Shown: positions 46,645 to 54,357 of the stretch, one piece after another
Position numbering within the stretch: position 1 is the first letter of the stretch
How the letters are laid out: every line of letters starts with the position of its first letter
Origin: an uncultured bacterium
Lineage (GTDB): Bacteria > Planctomycetota > Phycisphaerae > Phycisphaerales > UBA1924
Assembly (NCBI GenBank): GCA_903834785.1
Contig: CAILKP010000010.1
Coordinates: 1 to 55,819 of the forward strand
Direction of reading: 5' to 3'
DNA: 55,819 bases
Position numbers and translations under genes: made by a program
The notes under the pieces: generated by a model
The model's database searches: none
Told to the model about the DNA's origin: nothing
Seen by the model: the letters and a program-made list of their open reading frames with translations, nothing else

Positions 46645-48246
46645 TCAGCATCCCGTCGTAAACGCGTTGAGGAACGCGATGAAATCGCTCCCGTCGACCG
46701 TCCCGTCGGGCTGATCGCCGAACTCGCCGCCGCCGGCGATGTCCGCCTGCGACCGGACCGCACTGGTGCCGCTGGCAAAGCCGTTCATGAAGGCGATGAA
46801 GTCCGCTCCGTCCACCGTGCCGTCGGGCTGATCGCCGTTGGGGCCACCGCCGCACACGTCGGCCATCGAGCACACGCACCAGGCCACCGGCAGTCGTGCC
46901 GTTGCGCTCAGTGTCGTGCCGCAGTCGTTGCTGATCACGCAGTCGTACCAGCCATCGACGCTCGCAGCATCACCTTGCACCAGCAGAATGCCCGTGGCGG
47001 CGGAAGGGTTCACCAGCGGGTCGATCACCGAGCCGTCTTTCCACCATTGAAAGTTCGCCGGCCCCGTGGTGCCCGTGATCACGCTCACCATCGTCGTGTC
47101 GCTCCCGCACAGCCGCCGCGCGATCGGCTCGACGTCCCAGGACGGCCCGCTGCACGGTTGCCCGAGCTCCCATGCTTCCGCGGTCAGTGTCATGCCCGAG
47201 ATCCCGCCCATCAGCACCGCGCGGTTCCGCAGCGAGTCAAAGGCCATCGCCCGGCCGAAGCCCGCCGGCGGCCTCCACGCCCCGGGTGAGCCTTGCCGCC
47301 ACTGGATGCCGTCCCACTCCCAGACCTGCCAGCTGGCCAGCGAATCTCCCCGGTCGCCCCCGACCATCACCGTCACGCCGCGTGCACTGTCGTAGGCCAT
47401 CGCGTGGCTGCTGCGGGCCGCCACCTCGTCGGTGCCGAACGTCCGCCACTGCATCCCGGTCCACTCCCAGGTATCGCCGCGCGGCCCGTCAGCCCCGCGT
47501 CCCCCGTGCAGCACCGCCACCCCGCGCTCGGTGTCGAACGCCATCACGTGCATGCTCCGCGGTCCCGGAACCGGACCGCTCGCCTCGACTCGTGACCAAT
47601 CTGTGCCGCTCCACCGCCACAGTTCGTCGCTGGCCGTCCCGTCCTGCAGCTGACCGCCGAATACAAGCACCCCGCCCGCTGCTCCGTCGTAGACCATCGC
47701 GTGGCCGTACCTCGCAGTTGGGAGGTTGCCGCTCTGCGGTCGTTCAGCCCAGGTGGTGCCGTCAAACTCCCACACGTCCCCCCGCACCGAGCCGTCTCGA
47801 TCCACGCCGCCGAACATCACGGCCACCCTGCGTGCCGGGTCAAACGCCATCGCGTGCAGTTCCCGCGCCGCCGGGCCTGCCTCGCTCGAAAGAAGTGCTT
47901 GCCACTGGGCGCCATCCCAGGTCCATGTGTCGCCAACCCGGCCCCCGCCCCGGGCACCCGCAAACCCGCCGAACATCACCGTCAGGCCGCGGATCGAGTC
48001 AAAGGTCATCGCGTGGTTGCATCGTTCAACCGGCGCAGTGACCCCCTGACTGGCAACAGCACGAGATGTCCATTCAGGCACATCCGCAGTTGCCACCGCC
48101 AACCATCCAACCCCGCCCGGAACCGCCCCACCTGCCACCCCCGCCGCGGCCGCCAGCTTTCTGAGCGTGCTCCCGGCGTGAACCAGCTGCCTCCAGCAAG
48201 GCAGCAACACAACCCACTCCCGCCCGCCAAGCGCAGCATGACCCAT
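46645..48246 (-). CDS. Secreted GC-type dockerin protein with kelch-like repeats (copy 9)
   Basis: 533 residues from ATG 48246, with AGGAGAG about six bases upstream. A hydrophobic N-terminal segment (about 30-55) may be the signal peptide, preceded by an unusually long polar stretch. Residues about 60-380 contain kelch blades ('HAMAFDPARRVAVMFGG', 'DTWEWTGMQW') like those of copy 5. An Ig-like domain with paired cysteines follows (about 385-460). 'CVCSMADVCGGG' begins two long-loop dockerin repeats. The first is degenerate ('FIAFMNGFASGTSAVRSQ') and the end is T-T-G-C. The most diverged copy of the set. Confidence 0.82.
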   Translation of the reverse strand: MGHAALGGREWVVLLPCWRQLVHAGSTLRKLAAAAGVAGGAVPGGVGWLAVATADVPEWTSRAVASQGVTAPVERCNHAMTFDSIRGLTVMFGGFAGARGGGRVGDTWTWDGAQWQALLSSEAGPAARELHAMAFDPARRVAVMFGGVDRDGSVRGDVWEFDGTTWAERPQSGNLPTARYGHAMVYDGAAGGVLVFGGQLQDGTASDELWRWSGTDWSRVEASGPVPGPRSMHVMAFDTERGVAVLHGGRGADGPRGDTWEWTGMQWRTFGTDEVAARSSHAMAYDSARGVTVMVGGDRGDSLASWQVWEWDGIQWRQGSPGAWRPPAGFGRAMAFDSLRNRAVLMGGISGMTLTAEAWELGQPCSGPSWDVEPIARRLCGSDTTMVSVITGTTGPANFQWWKDGSVIDPLVNPSAATGILLVQGDAASVDGWYDCVISNDCGTTLSATARLPVAWCVCSMADVCGGGPNGDQPDGTVDGADFIAFMNGFASGTSAVRSQADIAGGGEFGDQPDGTVDGSDFIAFLNAFTTGC

Positions 48247-48320
48247 CGGATTCTCTCCTGCTCCGACAACCATGGATCGGGACTCCCGGTGGCCTGCTGG
48301 GGGCGGCGACCACCGGCACA

Positions 48321-48352
48321 TCCTCTAACTGTGGGAACCCCCAGTTAGAGGA
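48321..48352. repeat. 11-bp inverted repeat upstream of dockerin copy 9
   Basis: Arms TCCTCTAACTG (48321-48331) and CAGTTAGAGGA (48342-48352) with a 10-base centre TGGGAACCCC. It lies 75-106 bases upstream of the start codon. It could be an operator or a leader hairpin; no T run follows on either strand. Confidence 0.5.
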
Positions 48353-48700
48353 CTGCATCGTACAACACGCCCGAGAATCCTGCCAGTAATCAGGGAGATT
48401 TCCGCTCAACGGAAAGCAAACTTGATGGTTTCTGCCCCCCCTCGAGCTGGCGAGCCCGGGCAGGAGCCGCCCCCATCCCAATCTGCCGCGGCATGAGCCC
48501 CCGCCTCCCACGGCTCCGGCCCTTCCGGGCGGCTTCTGCCGCCGAGACCTCTCTCGGTCGTCCCAGCGCCCGGTCGGGAGCCCGCGGCGGAGGGCCGCGC
48601 CTGCCGCTTCGCCGCAGCCAGCGTTTCCGTGCCGCCGGGATGCCTCCAGCTCCGCGCCCAGATCGCCCTGCTCCACCGCTGGAGCGCATGGCCGCCAAAC

Positions 48701-48728
48701 AAAACAGCCCCGATCTGCATCGGGGCTG
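48701..48728 (-). terminator. Terminator of dockerin copy 10
   Basis: A 10-bp stem CAGCCCCGAT/ATCGGGGCTG (arms 48705-48714 and 48719-48728, loop CTGC). The minus strand continues GTTTTGTTT. About 30 bases after the stop. Confidence 0.8.
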
Positions 48729-48757
48729 CGTGAAGGACTCTGCGACGCGCTGAACGC

Positions 48758-49705
48758 TCAGCAGCCAACCGCGAACGCATTGATGAACGCGATGAAGTCG
48801 CTGCCGTCGACCGTCCCATCCGGAGCCAGCCCGTCATCGCCGCCGCCGGCCACATCAGCCAGCGGGTCCACGCTGGCATCGCCAATGGCGAAGCTGTTGA
48901 CAAACGCGATGAAGTCGCTGCCGTCAACGGTGCCATCTGGCTGACCGTCGATCGCAAGGTCGGCCAGGCATGCTGGCCCGCCGGCGCTGAACGTCACCAG
49001 CAGCACCGGCCGGGTTGAACTCTCAAACGCCTCGCGGCTGCCGAACTTCCGCGTCGTTGAGTTCAGTGCCTCGTTATTGATCAGGATCCACCCGTGGTTC
49101 GTCTCACCGTTGTTCACCCACGCCTGCACATCGGCCACCATGCCCGATGACGATGGCCAGGTGACCGCCGTGCGGTCCGATGCCACGCTCAGTACCCCGC
49201 TCGCCGTCGCGGCAAAGTCCCCGCCCGGTGTCGCCCAGGCGGTCTCGGGGTGGAACCGCGAGGACCAGTCCGCATCGCCAGTCTCGCTGGGCACTCCGCT
49301 GCCGCCGAACGCCGCCGAGGTGCCCTCACCCCACGAGGCCGTCAGCCGGTGCACGGCGATCGGCGTCGCCGGGCTGCCGAACGGCGCACGCACGACCGTC
49401 AGCGTCAGCTCCACGCTCGTGACAACGGACCCCGCCGGAATGCCAGCACAATCAAACCGCAGCAACGCCCGCTGCACCGTGTCGGCACCGAACGAAGTGC
49501 GGCCGCAGAACAGCGCATCGCCCGCACCGCTGCTGAGTTCACCGCTCGTCAGCGACGCTTCGCGGAACATCGTCGTGTCGGCCACCGGTGACAGTGTCAC
49601 CGTATCAGCCAGTACCGCCGAGGCCATTCCGCAGACCATCGCTGCAGCACAACCGGTGGAGATCAGGATCCTGCCCATGCGACGCTCGCTCATCATCTTT
49701 GTCAT
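48758..49705 (-). CDS. Secreted GC-type dockerin protein with DNRLRE-type domain (copy 10)
   Basis: 315 residues from ATG 49705, with a GGGAAG ribosome site; the earlier in-frame ATG (49765) is less likely. A signal peptide ends 'SAVLADTV'. Residues about 35-235 match the DNRLRE/CBM96-like pattern: 'SPVADTTMFREASLTSG' then 'VQRALLRFDCAGIPAGS' and 'WVNNGETNHGWILIN'. Such domains bind polysaccharides or scaffold other domains. 'PACLADLAID' precedes two dockerin repeats with inserted loops, ending A-V-G-C. It is the smallest complete copy. It follows a PEP-CTERM-like gene by 68 bases, so an operon is possible. Confidence 0.85.
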   Translation of the reverse strand: MTKMMSERRMGRILISTGCAAAMVCGMASAVLADTVTLSPVADTTMFREASLTSGELSSGAGDALFCGRTSFGADTVQRALLRFDCAGIPAGSVVTSVELTLTVVRAPFGSPATPIAVHRLTASWGEGTSAAFGGSGVPSETGDADWSSRFHPETAWATPGGDFAATASGVLSVASDRTAVTWPSSSGMVADVQAWVNNGETNHGWILINNEALNSTTRKFGSREAFESSTRPVLLVTFSAGGPACLADLAIDGQPDGTVDGSDFIAFVNSFAIGDASVDPLADVAGGGDDGLAPDGTVDGSDFIAFINAFAVGC

Positions 49706-49773
49706 AGCTTCTTCCCGAAAGGCAAACTCTTCAAGTCTCTTCGCCCCGACCCCGAACAACACCACCGCAGCAC

Positions 49774-50505
49774 TCAGCGCCGCCGCCGCCCGGCCAATGC
49801 CAGCAGTGCAAGTCCCACCGCCCCGCTGGCCGGTGCCGGCACTACCACCAGCCGCACGTTGTCCACGCCGAGGTTGAAGAAGTTCACGTTGTCCACTTCG
49901 GCAAACCGGAGCCGCAGCGTCTCGCCGGCGTGTGTCTGCAGCACCGCGGTGATGTCGATATCAAAGCTCAGATAGCCCGCCACCGCAGGAGTGGAGGTCG
50001 TCGTCGCAAACAGGTTGGCCAGCACATCACCCGCCGCGGTCGAGAACGGGTCTGTCCCGGCGCCAAGCAGGTCAACGCGGGCCTGCTGGTTCAGCGTAAG
50101 CCCGCCAGTCTGGCTCGTCCGCGCCCAGTCCAGGTGCGACGGCACGAAGTACGCCTCCGCACCATTGTTCAGGTACAGCGAGAATCGCAGAAAAGTCTGT
50201 TGCACCACCGCGGGCACCGCAAAGTCCTGATACAACGCGTGGCTCCCGCCCGCGCCCGAGTCCGTCATCGCCGCGTTGAGTCCCTCCGGTGCCACGGGCA
50301 CGGCAAAGCCGTTGAGCGGGCTTGTCGGGCCGGTCTGCACCAGAAACGTCCCGTCGCTACCGAGCTGGTCGGCCGCGCTCCAGCCGAAGAGGCCGCTCTC
50401 AAAGCCGCCGTTAACGATGGTCTGGGCCTGGGCCCCGGTCGCCGCACCGGCCAGTACTGTGCACGCGGTCAGCGCGGCCGCGATCATGTTGTGTTGTGTC
50501 TTCAT
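49774..50505 (-). CDS. Secreted protein with PEP-CTERM-like C terminus
   Basis: 243 residues from ATG 50505, preceded by AAGGAGAG. A signal peptide ends 'GAQAQTIV'. The body starts 'NGGFESGLFGWS', the usual opening of carbohydrate-binding-like beta-sandwich domains in PEP-CTERM proteins, and contains 'LSFDIDITAVLQTHAGETLRLRF'. The last 22 residues, 'VPAPASGAVGLALLALAG' then four Arg, are a PEP-CTERM-like sorting signal with P-A-P instead of P-E-P. In the PEP-CTERM system such tails are cut by an exosortase, which is not in this window. It lies 71 bases after the sugar dehydrogenase gene. Confidence 0.78.
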   Translation of the reverse strand: MKTQHNMIAAALTACTVLAGAATGAQAQTIVNGGFESGLFGWSAADQLGSDGTFLVQTGPTSPLNGFAVPVAPEGLNAAMTDSGAGGSHALYQDFAVPAVVQQTFLRFSLYLNNGAEAYFVPSHLDWARTSQTGGLTLNQQARVDLLGAGTDPFSTAAGDVLANLFATTTSTPAVAGYLSFDIDITAVLQTHAGETLRLRFAEVDNVNFFNLGVDNVRLVVVPAPASGAVGLALLALAGRRRR

Positions 50506-50576
50506 AGGTTCTCTCCTTGACTGTTTGTCTCGCTCGCTCGCTCGTTCGTGTAACGCCCGCTCTCTCCGTCCCCGCA

Positions 50577-52163
50577 TCACGGCCGCCGACGGATCCGGTA
50601 AATGACGTTGTCCGTCACCGAGGTCACGTACAGGTTCCCGTCCGGCCCCTGCTCAATGGCCGATGCCGTGCCGAAGCCGCGGCCGATCTGCAGCGTCTCG
50701 CTCTCCGTGCCGTCAAACTTCTGGGCCCGGAACAGGTTGTCCGCGACGCGATCAGCCAGCCGCGGGTCGTCGCTCACATCCACATGCAGCCGGTCCGCGG
50801 TCATCTTCAAGCGGTAGATGCTGCCGCCGTTGCCGCCGACCTGAGCGAACCCGCGGGCCGAGCCGATCCACAGCGTCCCGTTGTACTGCGGCCCCAGCGC
50901 ATCGCCGGTGACAAAGGTTGTACCGGCCGGGCCGATCTCATAGGTCCAGCTCAGGTCCGGATCCTGGTACACCGCGCCCGGCAGCATGAACATGCGGCTG
51001 CGTGCGGCCGCCGCCGTATACGCCAGGCGAGTGGGGGGGAAACGCACCTGCTGCAGCGCACTGTTAAACAGCTTGGTCTCAATGGCCTTGAACTGGGCGA
51101 ACCGCGCCAGCGGGCCGGCGATCTGGATCCACCCGCCGTTCATTCCGGGCACCACCCGGTTCAACTCGCTGTAGGCGTCATCAGCATTCTCCGTGGCCCA
51201 CAGGAATCCGCTCGCCGGATCGAACGCCATGCCAAAGCCGTTGCGGTGACCGTACGAGAAAACCTTCTGCAGGTTCGCCCCGACCTCACCGCCCACCGCC
51301 GCGCCCGTTGCAAAGAACGGGTTGTCCGTCGGAGCAGTGCCATCGGCATTCAACCGCAGAATCACGCCAGCCAGATGCGCGTTGTCCGGAGCCGGACCGC
51401 CGAACGTGTCGTCGCTCAGCGGCGGCGTCAGGAACGGGCCATTGGCCAGGTTCTGCATCCAGCCGCGGCGGCCCTGATCACCCATGAACACGTACAGCTT
51501 GCCATCAGGGCCGAACTTCATCACCCCGCCGTTGTGGTTGCCCGCCGGGTTCGCGTTGTTCGTCCCGGGGTGTCCGGCCAATGCGATGTTGTCTGTCTGC
51601 AGCGCCCGCAGCGCGATCACCGGCGCCGAGAACGTCAGTGTCGCTCCGTTCCATACAAACCGGTCCACGCGGTTGCCCAGCAGCGGCGTCTCCATCGCTA
51701 CCGCGCTGTCCGCCCCGGTGCTGCTCTCCGTCCAGCGAACGTACACAAAACCATTGAGCGCGAACCCCGGATCCGGCACCATGCTCAGCAGCCCGCGCTC
51801 GGAGTTGGAGTTCACCGCAAGGTCCAGCACCGGTGTCGGTTGCACCACCCCGCCGATCACCCGCAGCACACGCCCGGTGGCCTTCTCCAGCACCAGCATG
51901 TCACCGGCGCTCAGGAACATCATCCCCATCGGCTGGCTCAGCCCGGTCACAAACACCGAGGCCTCCAGCGTCGGGTCCAGCATCGTCAGCGGCGTGGTAT
52001 CGCCCCGCGCCGCCTGCAGCCCCAGCATCGCCGCCGCGGCACCCGCCAACACCGCCGCCGCACCGCGACGCCGCAGCGCACGGCCCGTCTGCTCACCACG
52101 CTCCATGGCAACACCGCCCGACACCGTCCGCCGTGACTGCCGGCTCTGCTCGGTCCGCTTCAT
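50577..52163 (-). CDS. PQQ-type soluble sugar dehydrogenase (GSDH/Asd family)
   Basis: 528 residues from ATG 52163 with AGGAG upstream; the frame extends to 52379 but the longer version lacks support. A signal sequence is in about residues 25-54. The six-bladed propeller of glucose/sorbosone dehydrogenases is shown by 'NHNGGVMKFGPDGKLYVFMG' (catalytic His210), 'YGHRNGFGMAFDPASGFLWA' and 'SELNRVVPGMNGGW'. Members oxidise aldose sugars outside the cytoplasm using PQQ, though several homologs have other cofactors or roles. It ends 'VIYRIRRRP' with no dockerin or PEP-CTERM. Confidence 0.85.
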   Translation of the reverse strand: MKRTEQSRQSRRTVSGGVAMERGEQTGRALRRRGAAAVLAGAAAAMLGLQAARGDTTPLTMLDPTLEASVFVTGLSQPMGMMFLSAGDMLVLEKATGRVLRVIGGVVQPTPVLDLAVNSNSERGLLSMVPDPGFALNGFVYVRWTESSTGADSAVAMETPLLGNRVDRFVWNGATLTFSAPVIALRALQTDNIALAGHPGTNNANPAGNHNGGVMKFGPDGKLYVFMGDQGRRGWMQNLANGPFLTPPLSDDTFGGPAPDNAHLAGVILRLNADGTAPTDNPFFATGAAVGGEVGANLQKVFSYGHRNGFGMAFDPASGFLWATENADDAYSELNRVVPGMNGGWIQIAGPLARFAQFKAIETKLFNSALQQVRFPPTRLAYTAAAARSRMFMLPGAVYQDPDLSWTYEIGPAGTTFVTGDALGPQYNGTLWIGSARGFAQVGGNGGSIYRLKMTADRLHVDVSDDPRLADRVADNLFRAQKFDGTESETLQIGRGFGTASAIEQGPDGNLYVTSVTDNVIYRIRRRP

Positions 52164-52375
52164 GTCCGTATCTCCTGGTAGCGGCCAGAAACGGCCGCCG
52201 CTCCGGAGACCCATGTCCGGACGCGCAATCCGCATTGCACCAAAAGCACGAGGCCACCAACTCCAACGAAAGAACACTGCCTCATTCCGGGGGGAGGAGG
52301 ACGATTTGGCGAACAAACGAAGCCCTGCACCGCATTTGGGCAAACAGCGGCGGCTTGTACCGCCGGTTCGTCGTT

Positions 52376-52819
52376 TCACTCCCGCTCCGCCCGATACACA
52401 AAGAACGTCTCACTGATCACAAACGGCTTCTCGCTCTCGCCGCTGGCCGTCGTCACCACCGCCGTCGCCGTCACCTCTATGGCGTACGGCTCGCGATCCA
52501 TCACCCCCAGCTTCGTGGCCCACGCCAGTAGCCCGTCATCCTCCACCCGCTCCAGCACCAGCGTCGCCTCTTTCACCAGCGCAGTCGCATCCACCTTGGC
52601 CAACTGCCGCTGGAACTTCTGCGCCGCCATCGTCTCGGCATAGTCCATCGCGCTGAGTTTCTCGTAGGCCCGCGGCGGCTGCAGCAGGTCCCACTCCGCC
52701 CGGTCCGCCTCGCGCAGCAGGTGCCCCAGCAGCCACGTGCCGTGCCAGGCCGAGTTGCGGCTGGTAAACGTGCCGAAAAACCCGGCCAGTGCCGACTTGA
52801 CAATGTTTTCACGTGCCAT
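52376..52819 (-). CDS. Hypothetical protein
   Basis: 147 residues from ATG 52819, starting 28 bases after the oxidoreductase stop, so probably in its operon. No signal peptide; the sequence is mixed alpha/beta with two parts: 'GHLLREADRAEWDLLQPPRAYEKLSAMDYAETMA'-like helices (given in short as residues 30-65) and a beta-rich C terminus 'PYAIEVTATAVVTTASG'. No family was recognised. Function unknown. Confidence 0.6.
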   Translation of the reverse strand: MARENIVKSALAGFFGTFTSRNSAWHGTWLLGHLLREADRAEWDLLQPPRAYEKLSAMDYAETMAAQKFQRQLAKVDATALVKEATLVLERVEDDGLLAWATKLGVMDREPYAIEVTATAVVTTASGESEKPFVISETFFVYRAERE

Positions 52820-52847
52820 GCGCCGCCAGCATAGTCGCCGCCACGCC

Positions 52848-54170
52848 TTACACCTTCGGCAGTTCAAAGCCCTTGCGGCGTTCGTAGTCCATCCACTTGG
52901 CCGCCTCCGCTGCCGATGCCCCGGCAAACTCCCACTTCGCCGGGTCCCACTGCACCTCCTTGCGGTGCCAGTAGGCCAGGTTCGCCAGGATGCAGCACGC
53001 CATGCTGCGTGCCCCCACCTCAACATCGCAGATCGGCCGCTGCCGCGACTTGATGCACTCCAGCCAGTTGTCAATGTGCCCCTTGTTCGTCGCCAGTCGC
53101 ACCTCACCGGCTCCCAGCGGGTCCTTGACAATCCGCTCCGGTTCCGACCGCAGCGCATCCCGCGACACAAACAGCATCCCCTTGGTCCCTTGGAACGTCA
53201 CGCCGCTCGCCCCGCCGTGGATCACCTCAACGCCGTTGGCGTACATCAGCCGCGCTCCATACTCCGCCTTGGGGTCCTGCGGCGGCAGAATCCGCACCGG
53301 ACCCGCTTCATCCATCCCCAGCGCCCACTGCGTGATGTCAAAGTGGTGCGCTCCCCAGTCCGTCATCATCCCGCCGCTGTACTCGCGATACAGCCGCCAG
53401 TTCGGGTAGTGATTGATCACACCCCGCGGCGACAGCACCGAGTTGTACGGCCGCACCGGCGCCGGCCCAAGCCAGCGGTCCCAGTCCAGCCCCGGCTCCA
53501 TCGGCTCCTCGGCCAGGTCGCACCACTTGCTCGAGGTCCCGATGCCCACGTGCACCGTCAGCACATCACCGATGCGCCCGGAGCGCACAAACTCGCACGC
53601 CTTGCGGAACCGCCCGTCAAACTCGCTGCGCTGCTGGCTGCCGGTCTGGAACACCCGTCCGTGCTTGCGCACCGCATCAACGCACGCCTTGGCCTCCGCC
53701 AGCGTCAGCGTCATCGGCTTCTCGCAGTACACGTCCTTGCCCGCCTGGCACGCCTCAATGACCTGCAGCGCGTGCCAGTGGTCCGGCGTGGCGATCACCA
53801 CCGCATCAATGTCCTTGCGTGCCAGCAGTTCGCGATAGTCCAGAATCGCGGCAACGCCGCCCGCCCCAGCGCCTTCCCCGGAACCAGCCTTCACGCCGTA
53901 CTTCTCATCGGCGAATCGCTTGGCATCCTCCCGCCGCGTCTTGTCCACATCACACACCGCCACCACCCGCACATCCTCGCGCTTCAGGAACCAGCTCAGG
54001 TGGAACCGGTTCTGGATCCCCATGCCGATGAACCCGATCCCCAGCTTCTCACCCTCGCTCAGCCGCCGCGCCGCCCGGGCCGCGCTCGGCCGCAGTTGTG
54101 GCACCATCGGGGCCGCCGCCATCAAAGCCGCGGCAGCAAGAAAGGACCGGCGAGGCAGAATCAAGGTCAT
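52848..54170 (-). CDS. Tat-exported Gfo/Idh/MocA family oxidoreductase
   Basis: 440 residues. The N terminus 'LPRRSFLAAAALMAAAP' is a twin-arginine signal (Arg7-Arg8). The Rossmann fold starts at 'LGIGFIGMGIQNRFH', with 'AVCDVD' for NAD(P) binding and the family hallmark Glu150-Lys151-Pro152 in 'YCEKPMTLTLAEAK'. The C-terminal alpha/beta domain contains 'GGMMTDWGAHHFDITQWALG', the usual catalytic-site histidine region. Such secreted, sugar-oxidising homologs are abundant in planctomycetes and often act on glycans. The substrate cannot be told from sequence. Confidence 0.88.
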   Translation of the reverse strand: MTLILPRRSFLAAAALMAAAPMVPQLRPSAARAARRLSEGEKLGIGFIGMGIQNRFHLSWFLKREDVRVVAVCDVDKTRREDAKRFADEKYGVKAGSGEGAGAGGVAAILDYRELLARKDIDAVVIATPDHWHALQVIEACQAGKDVYCEKPMTLTLAEAKACVDAVRKHGRVFQTGSQQRSEFDGRFRKACEFVRSGRIGDVLTVHVGIGTSSKWCDLAEEPMEPGLDWDRWLGPAPVRPYNSVLSPRGVINHYPNWRLYREYSGGMMTDWGAHHFDITQWALGMDEAGPVRILPPQDPKAEYGARLMYANGVEVIHGGASGVTFQGTKGMLFVSRDALRSEPERIVKDPLGAGEVRLATNKGHIDNWLECIKSRQRPICDVEVGARSMACCILANLAYWHRKEVQWDPAKWEFAGASAAEAAKWMDYERRKGFELPKV

Positions 54171-54357
54171 GACGGCGCTCCAGAAGAAAGGTGGAATCCG
54201 TGCGAGGGTGCCCCCGGCGCAGCAAGTCTACGTCCCGCCGGTCGCACGGCGTCACAACCACCCGCGCCGAATTGTCCCAATGAGCGACCTCCGGCGACCC
54301 CGGGAAACCCCGTGGCCGCCGTGCCAGTCAACGCCGAATCAGTTCCAGACTATTGCT

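Larger units (their letters stand above)
48247..48757. other. 511-base intergenic region
   Basis: Leader of copy 9 and 3' flank of copy 10. It contains an 11-bp inverted repeat at 48321-48352 and the terminator at 48701-48728. G/C-rich sequence between 48430 and 48700 has open frames on both strands, but none has a start signal or family resemblance. Confidence 0.45.

Noticed and set aside
48390..48698. 102-codon minus-strand open frame in the gap before copy 10's terminator
   Set aside because: Arg/Gly/Ala-rich, no ribosome site, and no similarity to a known family.
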